Assembly: GCA_016946835.1 (NCBI GenBank)
Contig: JACVTC010000064.1
Location: 64,001 to 128,000 of the forward strand
From: Neocallimastix lanati (nom. inval.)
Taxonomy: Eukaryota > Neocallimastigomycota > Neocallimastigomycetes > Neocallimastigales > Neocallimastigaceae
Direction: 5' to 3'
Length of the DNA: 64,000 nt
Part shown: positions 1 to 11,009 of the stretch, piece after piece
Layout: each line of letters starts with the position of its first letter
Position numbering within the stretch: the first letter of the stretch is position 1
Made by a program: the position numbers and the translations under genes
The notes under the pieces: model-generated
What the model was told of the DNA's origin: nothing
Seen by the model: only the letters and a program-made list of their open reading frames with translations
The model's database searches: none

Positions 1-41
1 TTATTGGTAGCACTGGCATTTAAAAAGGTATCTTCTTCCAT
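1..41 (-). CDS. Partial Gag N-terminus of a second Ty3-type element, cut by the window edge
   Basis: Read on the minus strand from an ATG at 41-39, the sequence gives M-E-E-D-T-F-L-N-A-S-A-T-N before the window ends. This resembles the start of the intact Gag-Pol at 3452 ([11 protein letters not shown]) in the MEE start and the F/NA spacing. Only 13 codons are visible, so the assignment is an inference from that similarity and from the non-coding leader-like DNA directly upstream. If correct, two related elements sit head to head about 3.4 kb apart. Confidence 0.35.
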   Translation of the reverse strand, partial: MEEDTFLNASATN

Positions 42-660
42 TTTCTTGCTTTTTCAAAATAGATTTATTTGATAATTTAATTATTGAAGAACTTTTTATT
101 TAAGGTAAATACAATTTAAATTTCGCTTTTAATGCCTTACAACTAAAAAAAACCGGCAAAAGCTACTAACTAGAGGTATATACTAGACCTCAAAATAAAA
201 TTAAAAACTATATATTTTAATGTCGCTTTACCTTCACGACCAACCTATAGCCTTCGGTGACTATAGTTCCTTATTCGCCAGAGCTTATTCGAATAGAGCA
301 ACCACCGAACTGTTGAAGTTGGTTGGTAGGATGTGGTTCTCTTTTAATCCACACTCTCTTTACACTCTAGGGTTTTGAAGCCCGTTTATATTCAAATAAT
401 TAACGACTATAGTTTCTAACCTACTGAAACTAGTTAATATCCGCCGAAACTCTGTTTATGAGCTCTAACCGCTCCTAGTATATTTATCGTATTACCTTAA
501 AAATATGGACACGAAGACTTATTAAAAATTAAAAATTCTTTTTCTTTTTTTTTGTGTTGCTGTTCTTTCAGTGAATTTTAACTGAAAGAGCTGAGATGTA
601 GGGCTTACGTCTGAGCCTACCAGCGAGGGCCAACACAAAATTAAGGAATTAAATAAAAAA
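42..660 (-). other. Hairpin-rich, GC-richer block; possible 5' leader/LTR of the left-edge element
   Basis: No ORF. The stretch 200-640 is clearly richer in G and C than its surroundings and packed with short inverted repeats. These include CTATAG at 245-250 with CTATAG at 261-266, GACCAACC near 238 with GGTTGGT near 321, CTTTCAGT with ACTGAAAG (about 565-590), GTAGG with CCTAC (about 598-620), and an enclosing stem TTGTGTTG (552-559) with CAACACAA (631-638). It lies upstream of the minus-strand gag start, so a retroelement leader/LTR is the simplest reading. I checked for hammerhead and TPP-riboswitch cores and did not find them. Confidence 0.35.
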
Positions 661-718
661 GAATAAAAGAGAATAAGGATTGTCTATACAGATTCTCCTT
701 ATTAGTAAATTTTATTAA

Positions 719-749
<31 letters not shown>

Positions 750-816
750 GTTTTTTTTTTTTTTTAAAAAAAATTATTTAGCTAATTATTAATATATGTA
801 TTTAGTTTTAAGTATT

Positions 817-1138
817 AATTTATCTAAAATATATTATATTCTTTCACTTAGATTATAGTTAAATTTTATCTAAAATTATGTATATGTCCACTTAATTTTC
901 TTTCAGAATTTATCTAATAAATAGTATATTTGTTCAATTAGTTTTACTATAAATTTATCTAATAAATAATATATTTGTTCAATTAATTTTACTATAGAAT
1001 TTATCTAATAAATAGTATATTTGTTCAATTAATTTTACTATAAATTTATCTAATAAATAGTACATTTGTTCATTTAATTATATTATAGTTTTTATCTAAG
1101 ATACTATATATTCATTCACTTAAATATATTATAAAATA
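817..1138. repeat. Minisatellite with a unit of about 45 bp
   Basis: A unit beginning ATTTATCTAATAAATAGTAT and ending in TTACTATA recurs about four times almost unchanged (about 906-1091). Degenerate copies flank it on both sides, recognisable by TTATCTAA and TTCACTTA/TTCAATTA. The function is unknown. Confidence 0.75.
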
Positions 1139-1151
1139 TAGGGTTAGGGTT
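1139..1151 (+). repeat. Short telomere-like GGGTTAGGGTT
   Basis: The segment GGGTTAGGGTT contains two TTAGGG-type units directly after the minisatellite. Two units are far too few to be a telomere; chance or a scar is possible. Confidence 0.3.
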
Positions 1152-1168
1152 ATATATTCATTTAATAA

Positions 1169-1209
<41 letters not shown>

Positions 1210-1490
1210 CCAAAAGGTATAGGTAGAGTTTCAAAGAGGAATCCAAAGGTAGATAGAATTTAATTTGAAAGTATGTTTATAATAAAGAGAAAGCGAAGAA
1301 TCTAAGGAAAAATTGGGCAAGAATTTGAGTAAAGAAGGAATACAAAAGAAAGGTAGATAACCTATAAAAAGAAATAATCCAAAAGATACTAGATTTAAGA
1401 ATAGAATTTTTTAAGTAAGTATTCCACAGAAAAATATTGTTTTGGTGATAATATAATTATTAGCGGTAGCCCAAGAGTTGTTTAAAGTTT

Positions 1491-1612
1491 TAAAAGAGTA
1501 GATTCCAAAAGAGTAGATTCCAAAAAAGTAGATTCTTAAAAGAGTAGATTCCAAAAGAGTAGATTCCAAAAAAGTAGATTCTTAAAAGAGTAGATTTCAA
1601 AAGAGTAGATTT
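1491..1612. repeat. Minisatellite, unit about 16-18 bp
   Basis: Tandem repeats of AAAAGAGTAGATTCC with small variants (AAAAAAGTAGATTCTT) run for about seven copies. There is also a higher-order period of three units. Non-coding. Confidence 0.75.
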
Positions 1613-2130
1613 GTCTCGAGAAGGTTTCGTGTTTTTTGTCAAAGGGTGCTTTTATTGTAACAAATCTTAATGTTACTTAAGATTGTTATAAGGTTTTTTA
1701 CACAAAAGGTTCTCGACACTAAAGTAATTCAAAATATGTTTTATTAAAATAAGTTTTTTTTTTATTAGTATAAATGTAAATTATTATTTTATTAATTAAT
1801 CATTGTAATATTTTAAATTACTTTAAAATTAATTAATAAAAGCACAAGTAAAAATATTTTATTATGAAATTTTACACCTATTTATAGTTTTTCAGGAAAA
1901 TTAATTATTTTAAGTTATCAGTTGTTATTAGTAATTATTAGAAATAAAAGAAAATTAAAGAAAATTAAAGAAAACAAGTTTTCTTTCTAGAAAATGAATC
2001 TTAGATAAAAAATGATAAAAAATATTAATAAAATAGATTTTTCTAGTTTTATCGGTTCAATTGTTTAACCGATAAACACTAGTAATTTCTTTAATATTCT
2101 AGTTATAATAAATAAAAAGTTATTAAAATT

Positions 2131-2205
2131 TGGAAAGAGTGGGTGTCGAACCCTAAGGGTTCAGCCCGATGGTTATGGTAACTTACCATTGAACCATAGT
2201 TACTA
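2131..2205 (-). ncRNA. tRNA-like sequence with box A and box B (degenerate)
   Basis: On the minus strand a box-A-like TGGTTCAATGG (2197-2187) is followed 45 nt later by a perfect box B GGTTCGACACC (2152-2142), the spacing found in tRNA genes. The D-arm start resembles tRNA-Gly types. However, the acceptor ends do not pair and the anticodon and T stems are poor, so this is not a functional tRNA. A tRNA pseudogene or the head of a tRNA-derived SINE is more likely. Confidence 0.35.
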
Positions 2206-2645
2206 ATTTACTAGTTATTGATAAGAATGTACTAAATAATGCATTCTTAATTAAATCTACGATTTATTTCTAATACATTATGTGTACATTATTATTTTTG
2301 TACTTTAATAAATTTTTAAATCCAAAGATCAAAAATTAAATCAAAAATTATATTAAACTTTATATTTTTATATTAAATCTTATATTAATAGTAATATTTT
2401 TATATATTTAAAACTTATATTAGCAATATTAATAATAAATCTTATTTTTTTTTATATTAATAATGAAAATTTATATTAATAATATTTTTATATATTGATA
2501 ATTAAAAATTTATATATTATATTTTAACTTTTATTATAAAATTTTATATCGAAATGTTTTATTTTATATTGAAAAATATTTTATTTTATTAAAAACCTTT
2601 ATATTAGAATAGTATTTTTATTTTTATTTGAATATTTTAACAGAT

Positions 2646-2700
2646 TGTAATAAAAATTTTAGCCAATTAAATAAATTCTTATTAGTAATATTTTAGATAG

Positions 2701-2751
<51 letters not shown>

Positions 2752-3078
2752 TATTAATATTATAAATGTATTTTATTTATATTGTTATAATTAAATTTTA
2801 TATAATTGATTATAAAAATCAATTTAAATTTAATAGTTTTTATATATAAAAAGAAAAATAATAATAAAATGTAATTTAGTGGCAAGAACAACTTTTATGC
2901 CTTGAAAAAAAAAGTATAAATAGTTGTAAATTTTGCTACTAATTTTTAAATATCATCAAATAAAATAAAATAAAATAAAATAAAATAAAATAAATTAATA
3001 AATAAAAAATAAAATTTGTGTTTCTTACTTTATTTTTATTTAATTCTCTAAAACCTTAACATTATGAGTTTCGTTACA
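2646..3078 (+). repeat. Putative 5' LTR
   Basis: It begins TGTAAT and ends GTTTCGTTACA; TGTAAC/GTTACA are the expected inverted LTR termini. The length is 433 nt, against 430 nt for the putative 3' LTR. It holds a long A-homopolymer (2708-2747), a TATA box and a (TAAAA)n run before the end. Apart from termini, TATA position and a similar tail, it does not align well with the 3' copy. Confidence 0.45.
2915..2923 (+). promoter_or_regulatory. TATA box of the retrotransposon promoter
   Basis: TATAAATAG lies in the putative 5' LTR about 160 nt before its end. It is followed by a sequence that can pair with the preceding GGCAAGAACAAC. A matching TATATAAATAG sits in the 3' LTR at 8244-8254. Confidence 0.5.
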
Positions 3079-3451
3079 CGCATACTATTTCTTCACCTTT
3101 TGAATTAAACCTGGAAAATTTCAGGAAATGCTTTTATTTCTAATTTAATTTTTGAACGCTTAAATTTTCTTAAAATTAAATTTATTCTATTAGATTTTTT
3201 ATTTTTTCTTTCTCTATTTTCTTTCTGGAACGAATTCTAATAAAACATTTTTTTTCTTTTAATTTCCTATAAATTTTTATTATTTCTTTTTTCGTTCCAA
3301 TAACACAAATAACAAAAACTTAATTAATTATTTTATTTAACAATACTAATAATTTTCAAAAAAATAAAAATTTTGTCAATCAAAATTCTTTCCGTTACTT
3401 TTAATTACAATTATATCATTTCTTTATATTCTTTACAAATTACGAATAAAT

Positions 3452-6400
3452 ATGGAGGAACACAATATTTTTGAAAATGCTACCTTAAAAGATGGCTTTG
3501 CCGGTGATAGAAGATATTTGAAAGGTTTCCTAGCTAAAATTGATCTTATATTTGCTCTCTATCCAGATCAATACCTTGAAGATGAAAAGAAAGTAATTTA
3601 CATAATCTCCCGCTTGTATGGAAATGCAATGAATTGGGCAGCTACCTTGATCGAGAATAATGACCCATGTCTACATAACTACGAAGCCTTTGTAGGAAGA
3701 TTAAAGGCTTTTTATGGGAGTAATGACGAATCCTATGTAGCAAACCAAATGCTAAGAAGAATTAAACAAAAAAACATAGGAGGAGTCAGTGGATACATAT
3801 TAGAATTTAACAAGTATGCCGATGTATCCACATGGAACGAAGAAGCAAAAATGGACGCTTTTATGGCCGGTTTAAATGATAATGTTGCCTCTCGTATTCT
3901 TGAAATGTTTCCTGGCCCAAAAACTTTATTCGCCATGCAAACAATTGCTTCCAGAATTGATTCTCGTCTATATGTTCAAAGACAATTTTCAAACCAAAGG
4001 CATTTCAATAACGAAAATCAAAGATTTAATAAAGCTCATTCGCAAAAAAGAAATAAGTCTAAATTCAGCTTCCATAAGCCTCTTTCTAAACAAGAAAAGG
4101 AAAGAAGAAAAAGGGAAAATCTCTGTGTTTATTGTGGCTCTCCAGACCACAGTTTAAAAGATTGTACAAAGAAGAATAAAAATAAAGAAAATATTTCCAT
4201 GGTATCTATTCCTTCCAAGGCATCAAATTTAAACAATTCCTCTCAAGAACATCTTGCTACAGAATTTAAATTATCTTTTGAATTAACGCCAAAGATTCTT
4301 ATAGATTCCGGTTCTAAGCTCAATCTCATTGATGTCGACTACTGCAATGACCATAATTTACCTTATCATGACAATGGTCAATTACCAAAAATCATTGGTA
4401 TTGGTGGTAGTCAATCTATCTTCGGTATAACTCCACCTCTTAATCTTCGTTATAAGGATCATCTTTGTAGAACCCAATTTTATGTTACAGATTTACCTGC
4501 TTATCCTTGTATTTTAGGTCTCGATTGGCTCAAAGAACACAACCCTCATATTGATTTTGCTACGAATACTTTATCTTTTGTTTCTAATCACTGTCTTACT
4601 TATTGTGTCTCTTTACCAAATAATGTTCCAGAATTCCCAGAAGAACCTTCTGCTTTTCCCATTATAGAAAATAATTCTCGCCGTAATACCACTAACAATA
4701 AAAGTCACAATTCTACTTCCTCTCATAACAATTTAAATTTACAAAACACTTATCCTTGTACTTCTTTTATGGTTATAACCGATGAATCCAATTGTAAATC
4801 AAAAAGTATCCCTAACAATTCTAATTCTTTAACTTCTAATTCACTTTCTGTTTCTCATGATACTTCCAAAAATTCTATTTCAAAACTTAACTCTTCTCTT
4901 AATCCTATTTCATATTCTGAATTAAAATCTAAACTTCCTAAAGTATTAATGGAATTTTTTGACGTTTTTAGTGAATCTTCTGCCAACGAACTTCCGCCTC
5001 ATCGTCAATATGATTGTCAAATAAATATTATAGCTAACGGAAAGCTTCATTATGGTCCTATTTATCCATTAACAGATAAGGAAATAAAAGCTTTACAGAA
5101 ATATATCAAGGAAAACCTTAAGAAAGGATTTATTCGTAAATCCAAATCCCCTGCCGGTGCTTCAATATTCTTTGTCCTTAAAAAGAATGGTGAACTCCGA
5201 TTAGTAGTTGACTATCGCCCACTCAATGAAATCACCATTCGAGATTCCTATCCTCTTCCACTAATTCAAGATATGCTTGAGCATTTAGGAAAAGCAAAAA
5301 TCTTTTCTAAATTAGATCTTCGCTCGGCATATAATCTCATTCGAATTAAGGAAGGCGACGAATACAAGACCGCTTTTACTTGTATTTTTGGACACTTTGA
5401 ATACACCGTAATGCCATTTGGGCTAAAGAACGCTCCTGCCGTTTTCCAACATTTCATTAATGATGTTCTTGAAGATGTTATTGGAAAATTTGCATATGCC
5501 TACATCGATGACATCATTATCTTCTCTAAAGATTACAATTCTCATGTTAAGCATGTCAAGGAAATTTTAACTCGCCTCAGGAAAGCTAAACTATATGCTA
5601 AACTCGAGAAATGCGAATTTTTTGTTCCTTATATCGATTTCCTTGGGCACCGTATCTCCTCTGAAGGCATTTATATGGACCCCAAAAAGGTCGACTCCAT
5701 CTTAAATTGGCCCGTTCCTACTTGTGTAAAAGACGTTCAATCTTTTCTCGGTCTAGCAAATTTTTACAGACGTTTTATTCCAGGTTTTGCTAAACTTGCT
5801 CATCCTCTCCATCATCTTCTAAGAAAGAATGTTAAGTTTTCATGGTCTCCTGATGCCCAAGCTGCTTTTGACTCTCTTAAATTAAAGTTTACCTCATCAC
5901 CAATTCTTATTTATCCTAATAGAGAACTTCCTTTCATAGTTGAAACTGATTCTAGTAACTTTGCTATTGGTGCTGTCCTATCACAGAAATCTCCAAACGA
6001 CAATCATTTACACCCAGTCGCTTTCTTTTCTAGATCACTTACAGGTGCAGAACGCAACTACCCAATTTACGACAAAGAACTTTTGGCTATTGTTTCCGCT
6101 TTAGAAAATTGGCGTCATCTTCTTAAAGGTTCTGACATTCCTTTCATTATTTTCTCCGATCATCGTAACCTTTTATTTCAAAAGAAACCTGAAAAAATGA
6201 CTCAAAGACTTGTTCGATGGTCATTATTTCTTTCAGAATTCAATTTTAAAATCCTGTATCGTTCCGGTTCCTCTAATGGTAAACCTGATGCTCTTTCCCG
6301 CCGTCCTGATTATGTTAACTCTGCTATTGATTCAGATATTCCCTATACCGTCCTTCGTCCAGAAAATTTTTGTGCTCTTGTTTGTTCAATCTCTTCCCTT

Positions 6401-7828
6401 AACAATGAAATTCTAACAGGTTATAAATCTGATTCCTTTTATAAAGACGTATGCACTTATCTTGATAATAAAAAACCTCCTATCCCCCATAGCCAAATTG
6501 ATAAATTTTCCCTTAACAATGGTTTTCTTCTTTTCAATAGCCGTATTTATGTTCCACCAAGCTGCCGTACACAAATTATGAAAATATGCCATGATTCTCC
6601 TACTGCAGGTCATTATGGTATTAAAAAAACTATTTCTCTTACTTTTCGTGATTTTTGGTGGCCTTCTTTATCCTCTGATATCAAGAAGTATGTTCGATCC
6701 TGCGATATCTGTTGTCGCTCTAAAACTTCACGCCATAAACCTTATGGTTTTCTGAACCCTCTTGAAATTAGTGAACGTCCTTGGTCTTCCATTTCAATGG
6801 ACTTTATTACCGATTTACCCGACTCTGATGACTTTACATGCATTCTAGTTATCGTGGATAGATTAACTAAAATGTTCCATCTTATCCCTTTTCATAGTCT
6901 CCCTTCCGCTATTGACACTGCTTCTGCCTTCATTGACTATGTATTTAGACTTCATGGCCTTCCCGAAGAAATTATTTCCGACAGAGGTTCCCAGTTTACT
7001 TCAAAATTTTGGAAAGCTGTTTGCCAATCTCTTAGCATTGATCTCAAACTTTCATCTCCATATCATCATCAATCCAATGGCCAGACGGAGAGAGTGAACT
7101 CCGTTGTAGAACAATATCTAAGATGTTTTTCAAATTATAAGGGTTCTGATTGGAAAAACTACCTAAGCTTTGCCGAATTTAGCTATAACAACGCTGTTCA
7201 AGAATCTACGGGGTTTTCTCCTTTCTTTCTTAACTATGGTTTTCACCCAAAACATTCACCTTTAATTCCTGAGCAAATTAATGTACCTCGTGCTGTAGAA
7301 TTTACCAAAGATTTTCAAGATTTAATAAAGAAATTAAAAGAAAACTTGAAAATGGCCATAGAAACCCAGAAGAAACAGGCCGACAAGTATAGATGCAAAC
7401 CTCCTAAATTTAAAAAGGGTGATAAAGTTTGGCTTGATAGTTCCTTAATCATTCATAAAGGAAATAAAAAGTTCAAACCAAGAAAACTAGGTCCATATAA
7501 AATTTTGGAAAAAGTAACTGAAGTCTCTTATAAATTAGATTTACCTAAATCTCTAAGAATTCACCCAATTGTACATGTATCAAGCTTGGAGCCTTATTGC
7601 GAAGACAACTTTAACAGAATAACACCAGCTCCATCTCCTATTATAATCAATGATGAAGAAGAATACGAGGTAGAAGAAATTTTAGACAAAAGAAAACATT
7701 ATGGTAAAATACAATACTTAATTAAGTGGAAAGGTTACCCTCTTTCTGAAGCATCTTGGGAACCAAAAGAAAATTTAAATTGTGATGAAATTTTAAAAAT
7801 TTTTAACAAAAAATTTATCAATAAATAA
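3452..7828 (+). CDS. Gag-Pol polyprotein of a Ty3/gypsy chromovirus, intact, single ORF
   Basis: The 1458-residue polyprotein carries out reverse transcription and integration of the element. Visible domains in order: Gag (about 1-200); one CCHC zinc knuckle [14 protein letters not shown] near residue 226; aspartic protease with ILIDSGSK near 283; reverse transcriptase with [11 protein letters not shown] near 581 and catalytic YIDD near 684; RNase H beginning [13 protein letters not shown] near 829; integrase with an HHCC zinc finger (near 1045-1090) and D,D-x-E core (SMDFITDLP near 1115, ISDRGSQF near 1174, NGQTERVN near 1210); and a chromodomain ([11 protein letters not shown] ... YLIKWKGY ... 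SWEP, about 1405-1450), thought to steer integration to marked chromatin. Gag and Pol are fused in one frame with no frameshift or stop. All catalytic motifs are present and codon composition is much less AT-skewed than the flanks, so the element looks recently active. The start is the first ATG after the leader. Confidence 0.95.
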   Translation: MEEHNIFENATLKDGFAGDRRYLKGFLAKIDLIFALYPDQYLEDEKKVIYIISRLYGNAMNWAATLIENNDPCLHNYEAFVGRLKAFYGSNDESYVANQMLRRIKQKNIGGVSGYILEFNKYADVSTWNEEAKMDAFMAGLNDNVASRILEMFPGPKTLFAMQTIASRIDSRLYVQRQFSNQRHFNNENQRFNKAHSQKRNKSKFSFHKPLSKQEKERRKRENLCVYCGSPDHSLKDCTKKNKNKENISMVSIPSKASNLNNSSQEHLATEFKLSFELTPKILIDSGSKLNLIDVDYCNDHNLPYHDNGQLPKIIGIGGSQSIFGITPPLNLRYKDHLCRTQFYVTDLPAYPCILGLDWLKEHNPHIDFATNTLSFVSNHCLTYCVSLPNNVPEFPEEPSAFPIIENNSRRNTTNNKSHNSTSSHNNLNLQNTYPCTSFMVITDESNCKSKSIPNNSNSLTSNSLSVSHDTSKNSISKLNSSLNPISYSELKSKLPKVLMEFFDVFSESSANELPPHRQYDCQINIIANGKLHYGPIYPLTDKEIKALQKYIKENLKKGFIRKSKSPAGASIFFVLKKNGELRLVVDYRPLNEITIRDSYPLPLIQDMLEHLGKAKIFSKLDLRSAYNLIRIKEGDEYKTAFTCIFGHFEYTVMPFGLKNAPAVFQHFINDVLEDVIGKFAYAYIDDIIIFSKDYNSHVKHVKEILTRLRKAKLYAKLEKCEFFVPYIDFLGHRISSEGIYMDPKKVDSILNWPVPTCVKDVQSFLGLANFYRRFIPGFAKLAHPLHHLLRKNVKFSWSPDAQAAFDSLKLKFTSSPILIYPNRELPFIVETDSSNFAIGAVLSQKSPNDNHLHPVAFFSRSLTGAERNYPIYDKELLAIVSALENWRHLLKGSDIPFIIFSDHRNLLFQKKPEKMTQRLVRWSLFLSEFNFKILYRSGSSNGKPDALSRRPDYVNSAIDSDIPYTVLRPENFCALVCSISSLNNEILTGYKSDSFYKDVCTYLDNKKPPIPHSQIDKFSLNNGFLLFNSRIYVPPSCRTQIMKICHDSPTAGHYGIKKTISLTFRDFWWPSLSSDIKKYVRSCDICCRSKTSRHKPYGFLNPLEISERPWSSISMDFITDLPDSDDFTCILVIVDRLTKMFHLIPFHSLPSAIDTASAFIDYVFRLHGLPEEIISDRGSQFTSKFWKAVCQSLSIDLKLSSPYHHQSNGQTERVNSVVEQYLRCFSNYKGSDWKNYLSFAEFSYNNAVQESTGFSPFFLNYGFHPKHSPLIPEQINVPRAVEFTKDFQDLIKKLKENLKMAIETQKKQADKYRCKPPKFKKGDKVWLDSSLIIHKGNKKFKPRKLGPYKILEKVTEVSYKLDLPKSLRIHPIVHVSSLEPYCEDNFNRITPAPSPIIINDEEEYEVEEILDKRKHYGKIQYLIKWKGYPLSEASWEPKENLNCDEILKIFNKKFINK

Positions 7829-8026
7829 TAACTAAATTACTTATTTTTACTCTCATTTTATTGTTATAATATTTTATCAATATCAATATAAATATCAAAA
7901 TTTTATTATAAAAAAAAAAAAAAAAATAAAAATAAAAATAAAAATGTATGATTTTAATGTATTTAGAATTTTCTAGTTTTATATAGTTAAAGTTTATTTT
8001 TTTGATTCGTCTGGTATCCGAATCCT

Positions 8027-8038
8027 GAAGGAGGACCA
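8027..8038 (+). promoter_or_regulatory. Polypurine tract priming plus-strand synthesis
   Basis: GAAGGAGGACCA directly precedes TGTAAC, the expected start of a 3' LTR. Purine-rich tracts at this position prime second-strand DNA in LTR retrotransposons. Confidence 0.45.
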
Positions 8039-8468
8039 TGTAACAAATCATAAAAATTAGCTTAATGTCTTAGTGGTTAGTAACTAAGACTTTAGTTCGA
8101 ACTTCTCAAGTTCGAAACCTTTATTTTTCCAAAAAATATATTTTATTATTATTTTTATTTTATTTTTATTTTTATTAAGAAAAATAGCTTGATTGGTTAT
8201 TTTTAATTCATTAAAATTTCTTTATTTTATTTATCAAAATTTTTATATAAATAGGAGTAGATTTTCCTCTAAAAATATTTTATACTTTGAGTTTTTATTA
8301 ATAAAATAAAATTATTATTAAACACTAACTTATTAAGTTAATTAATGTGTTTTTGATAATAAATTTATAATTAATAAAATAAATATAAATAAAAATATTT
8401 TACTTATTTTATTTTAAAGGTTTTAAGTGTTTATTTTTAAATTAATTGTCAAGAACCATTTCGTGACA
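8039..8468 (+). repeat. Putative 3' LTR with embedded tRNA-like segment
   Basis: It starts TGTAACAAATC and ends TTTCGTGACA. It contains a TATA box (8244-8254) followed by the small inverted repeat AGGAGTAGATTTTCCTCT. A tRNA-like stretch lies at about 8058-8125, with D-arm GTCTTAG...CTAAGAC and a box-B-like AGTTCGAAACC. The length matches the 5' copy but the sequence does not, so the two copies were not made in the same transposition. Confidence 0.45.
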
Positions 8469-11009
8469 GACAGAAATTAATTTTATCAAAACATAGATAA
8501 TTGATACTTTTGCCTATAATCTTGGAAACCTAGAAATATCGTAAACCAAAAATTTAGAAAATATGAATAAAGACGTACTGATAACTATCCAAGGTACAGA
8601 TTATTAGATAAGGTAAGGCTGATGTAACCGGAGAATTATAACGCTCTACCCTTTTTCAAGTTATCTACTTGAAAATTTAGACATTTCAAAGTAATGAAGG
8701 TAGATGATGCAAAGAAAAATTATAGATTAGATTTTAGCAGTTTTCATTCCCATACATGTATCAAGTGTTCCATATTAGTGCTCTAGAACAATATTATAAA
8801 ATACTTAAGAGTTTGGTATTGTTCCACCAGGACAAAACCATTAATAACATAATAGATTCTATAAAATAACAAAACCAATACCAATACTTAGTGTCGACAA
8901 AGATAGAAAGCATGAATAGGTGAATACTGATGTAATTGATGATAAACTTCAAACTACGTCCATTCACCTGATGAAATACCATGATACCTCCAACGTATAA
9001 TGGATAATATTGAATGTTTAAAAAAAAATAGAATAATTAAATAAATATAAAGCATACGAAAATACATTTTTTAAAAGAGTTAAAGAGTATAATACTTTAA
9101 TGAAAATAGATAATTATAAATTTAAGGAATTTAAACCGTATATTAAAAATAATTTAAAACATAATATCCCAAATATCCAAGGGAAATATAATAGAATGAT
9201 AATTCCTAGCATGAAATGAGTATATTCTAGCAATCATTGTATTATTTAACCTATCGTGAAATGGGTTTAGATAATAACTAATTCAATATAATCATAATGA
9301 AACCCTTAGTGATGAAAGGTATAATAACATAATAAATATAATCATGAGTTATATGCAAATAGATGACGTTTATTCCATCTACAAATTATTCTTATTGATT
9401 GCATAATACTTTAAAATTATAATATTAAAATTCAAATATATAAATTCTTTTAGAAATTTGGATTTTAGGGAGAAGTAGGCAAAATAAATTAAAAACTTAA
9501 AATATAAAATATTAAAAAAATGTTACATAACTGATTATTTGTACTGATTATTTAAAAATAATATCTACCTTGGAAATGAATATAATAGCCTTAGTATGAA
9601 AATTAGAATAAAATTAACCTACAAGGAGAAATTAATTGAAATATGGAATCTTTATCAATTATGAAGCAATTTATATTATTTATTAATAAGTTTAAATATC
9701 TAAAATAGCATAATTAATTATAAATGAAATCAATTTTAATACCCCAAGATTATAGTTTATCAAAAATACCAATATATAATAATCAACAATTTTATGTAAA
9801 ACAAACAAATAATTTCATAAGAGATTTCATAATAAATATTTAAAAGCAATCCCAAGGTTAATACTACACCTACAAAAGAGTGATAAATAAAAGAATGATA
9901 AATTGGTTACCTCTTACCAAAAAAAGTATGACCTGTTGCAAGGTTAATTACTTATCACACAAAAAGAGATTATAATAAATGGTTTCTATCTCTTTATCCA
10001 ACGAAAGTAAGGTTGAAGACTATAAGTCGAAGATACCACTATGATAAATTTATATCTAAAAAAATTTTTAACAGGTTAATAATAATTTATATAATGATTG
10101 CAAGTTACTTTAATATAACAAAACTTAATTCAATGAAGTTTTTACAAAACTCATCCAATATGAATCTCGAAACTACAAAGCGAAAATAATATAAAAGTTA
10201 GCGCTAATCTATAAAGCGGATTATAAATGAAAGTGATGTAAAACCCAATATATAAGAGGTATTCACACAATTTGAGATGGTATAATATCACCCTTCAAAA
10301 GAAAGGTTTCCATCATGCAAATGGTAATATATAAACCATATATTATAAGATATGTTTTAGATACATCTAATATTAACGGTGTAATAATATTAAATACTTA
10401 GTTTTAGGGGGAAATTATTTGATTACAAATGTAATTAAGAAATTATTTTAACAATATTTAAATCGAATTAAAGAAATAAATAAAATGTAATAATAATATC
10501 TTATTCATGTAAAATTAAAAGATTAATTTAGAATAGAAATAAATAATAGCTTAAAAATATCAAGTTAATATTATAAAATAGAATAACTTTATATACACCT
10601 ATTCAGCAGTAAACCAATTTATTCATTATAGAATAACTAAGTTTAAACGTAATTAATTAAAAGTAATAAGCGATTTTTAATTATTAAAAATTTTTCACCT
10701 TACCAAATAAAATTCGCTTGTGTTTTCTGGGTTATCATTTTTCGTATAAATTTATATATACAAGATTCGTAGTGAAAGAAAAATTTTATACTAATTTATT
10801 TAAATTATTAATCTTTTATTCATTTATTTTTTAAAAAAATTTTATTTTATTTTATTATTCTTTTTATTTTTTTATAATTGAAAAATTAAGTGGATAAATA
10901 ATAACAATTAAATAAATATAAGTAAGTGGATGGTCCTATAATTATTTTAATAAATCTTAAGTAAGTGAACGAAAGTTTATAAAATCAAATAAATTCGTAA
11001 GAAAAGTAA
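8469..11009. other. Intergenic DNA, probably decayed retroelement, no intact gene
   Basis: Composition between 8480 and 10430 is less extremely AT-rich than true intergenic DNA here, and all frames are broken by stops, suggesting an eroded coding element. Purine-run motifs TTTTAGGGAGAAG (about 9464) and TTTTAGGGGGAAATT (about 10402) resemble polypurine tracts. I recognise no protein family in any frame. The segment 10870-11009 has three to four loose repeats containing AAGTAAGTGRA spaced about 40 bp apart. It runs directly into the gag pseudogene. Confidence 0.45.

Larger units (their letters stand above)
661..2645. other. Intergenic AT-rich DNA with minisatellites, no gene seen
   Basis: No coding sequence is recognisable. 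It contains T-homopolymers (721-750 and 1173-1204), two minisatellites, a telomere-like dimer and a tRNA-like segment, each listed separately. The rest (1640-2120 and 2210-2645) is simple AT-rich sequence. Confidence 0.6.
2646..8468 (+). mobile_element. Ty3/gypsy chromovirus-type LTR retrotransposon
   Basis: An intact Gag-Pol-chromodomain ORF (3452-7828) is preceded by a 5' LTR-like segment ending GTTACA at 3078 and a leader of about 370 nt. It is followed by a purine-rich tract (8027-8038) and a 3' LTR-like segment starting TGTAAC at 8039. The domain order protease-RT-RNase H-integrase is diagnostic for Ty3/gypsy (Metaviridae), and a C-terminal chromodomain defines chromoviruses. No convincing primer-binding site (TGG...) follows the 5' LTR, and no clear target-site duplication flanks the element. 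The boundaries are inferred from terminal dinucleotides and matching lengths. Confidence 0.7.

Noticed and set aside
545-645. Hammerhead ribozyme or TPP riboswitch in the three-stem structure
   Set aside because: The fold has three stems and a CTGAGA motif, but the CUGAUGA...GAAA hammerhead core is absent on both strands, and the GAACCUGAUC part of the TPP element is missing.
1139-1151. Chromosome end (telomere)
   Set aside because: Only two TTAGGG-type units, with ordinary sequence on both sides.
817-1612. CRISPR array
   Set aside because: The units are head-to-tail minisatellites without unique spacers, in a eukaryotic genome.
2131-2153. Primer-binding site (TGG start, complementary to a tRNA 3' end) of the Ty3 element
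   Set aside because: It lies about 500 bp upstream of the putative 5' LTR start rather than after the LTR, and similarity continues through a whole tRNA-like sequence.
2131-2205. Functional tRNA gene
   Set aside because: Boxes A and B are well spaced, but acceptor ends do not pair, and the anticodon and T stems are broken.
3733-3936. Small ORFs within the Gag-Pol region (also 3876-4157, 5266-5457, 6210-7097)
   Set aside because: Alternative-frame shadows of the intact Gag-Pol gene without any recognisable features.
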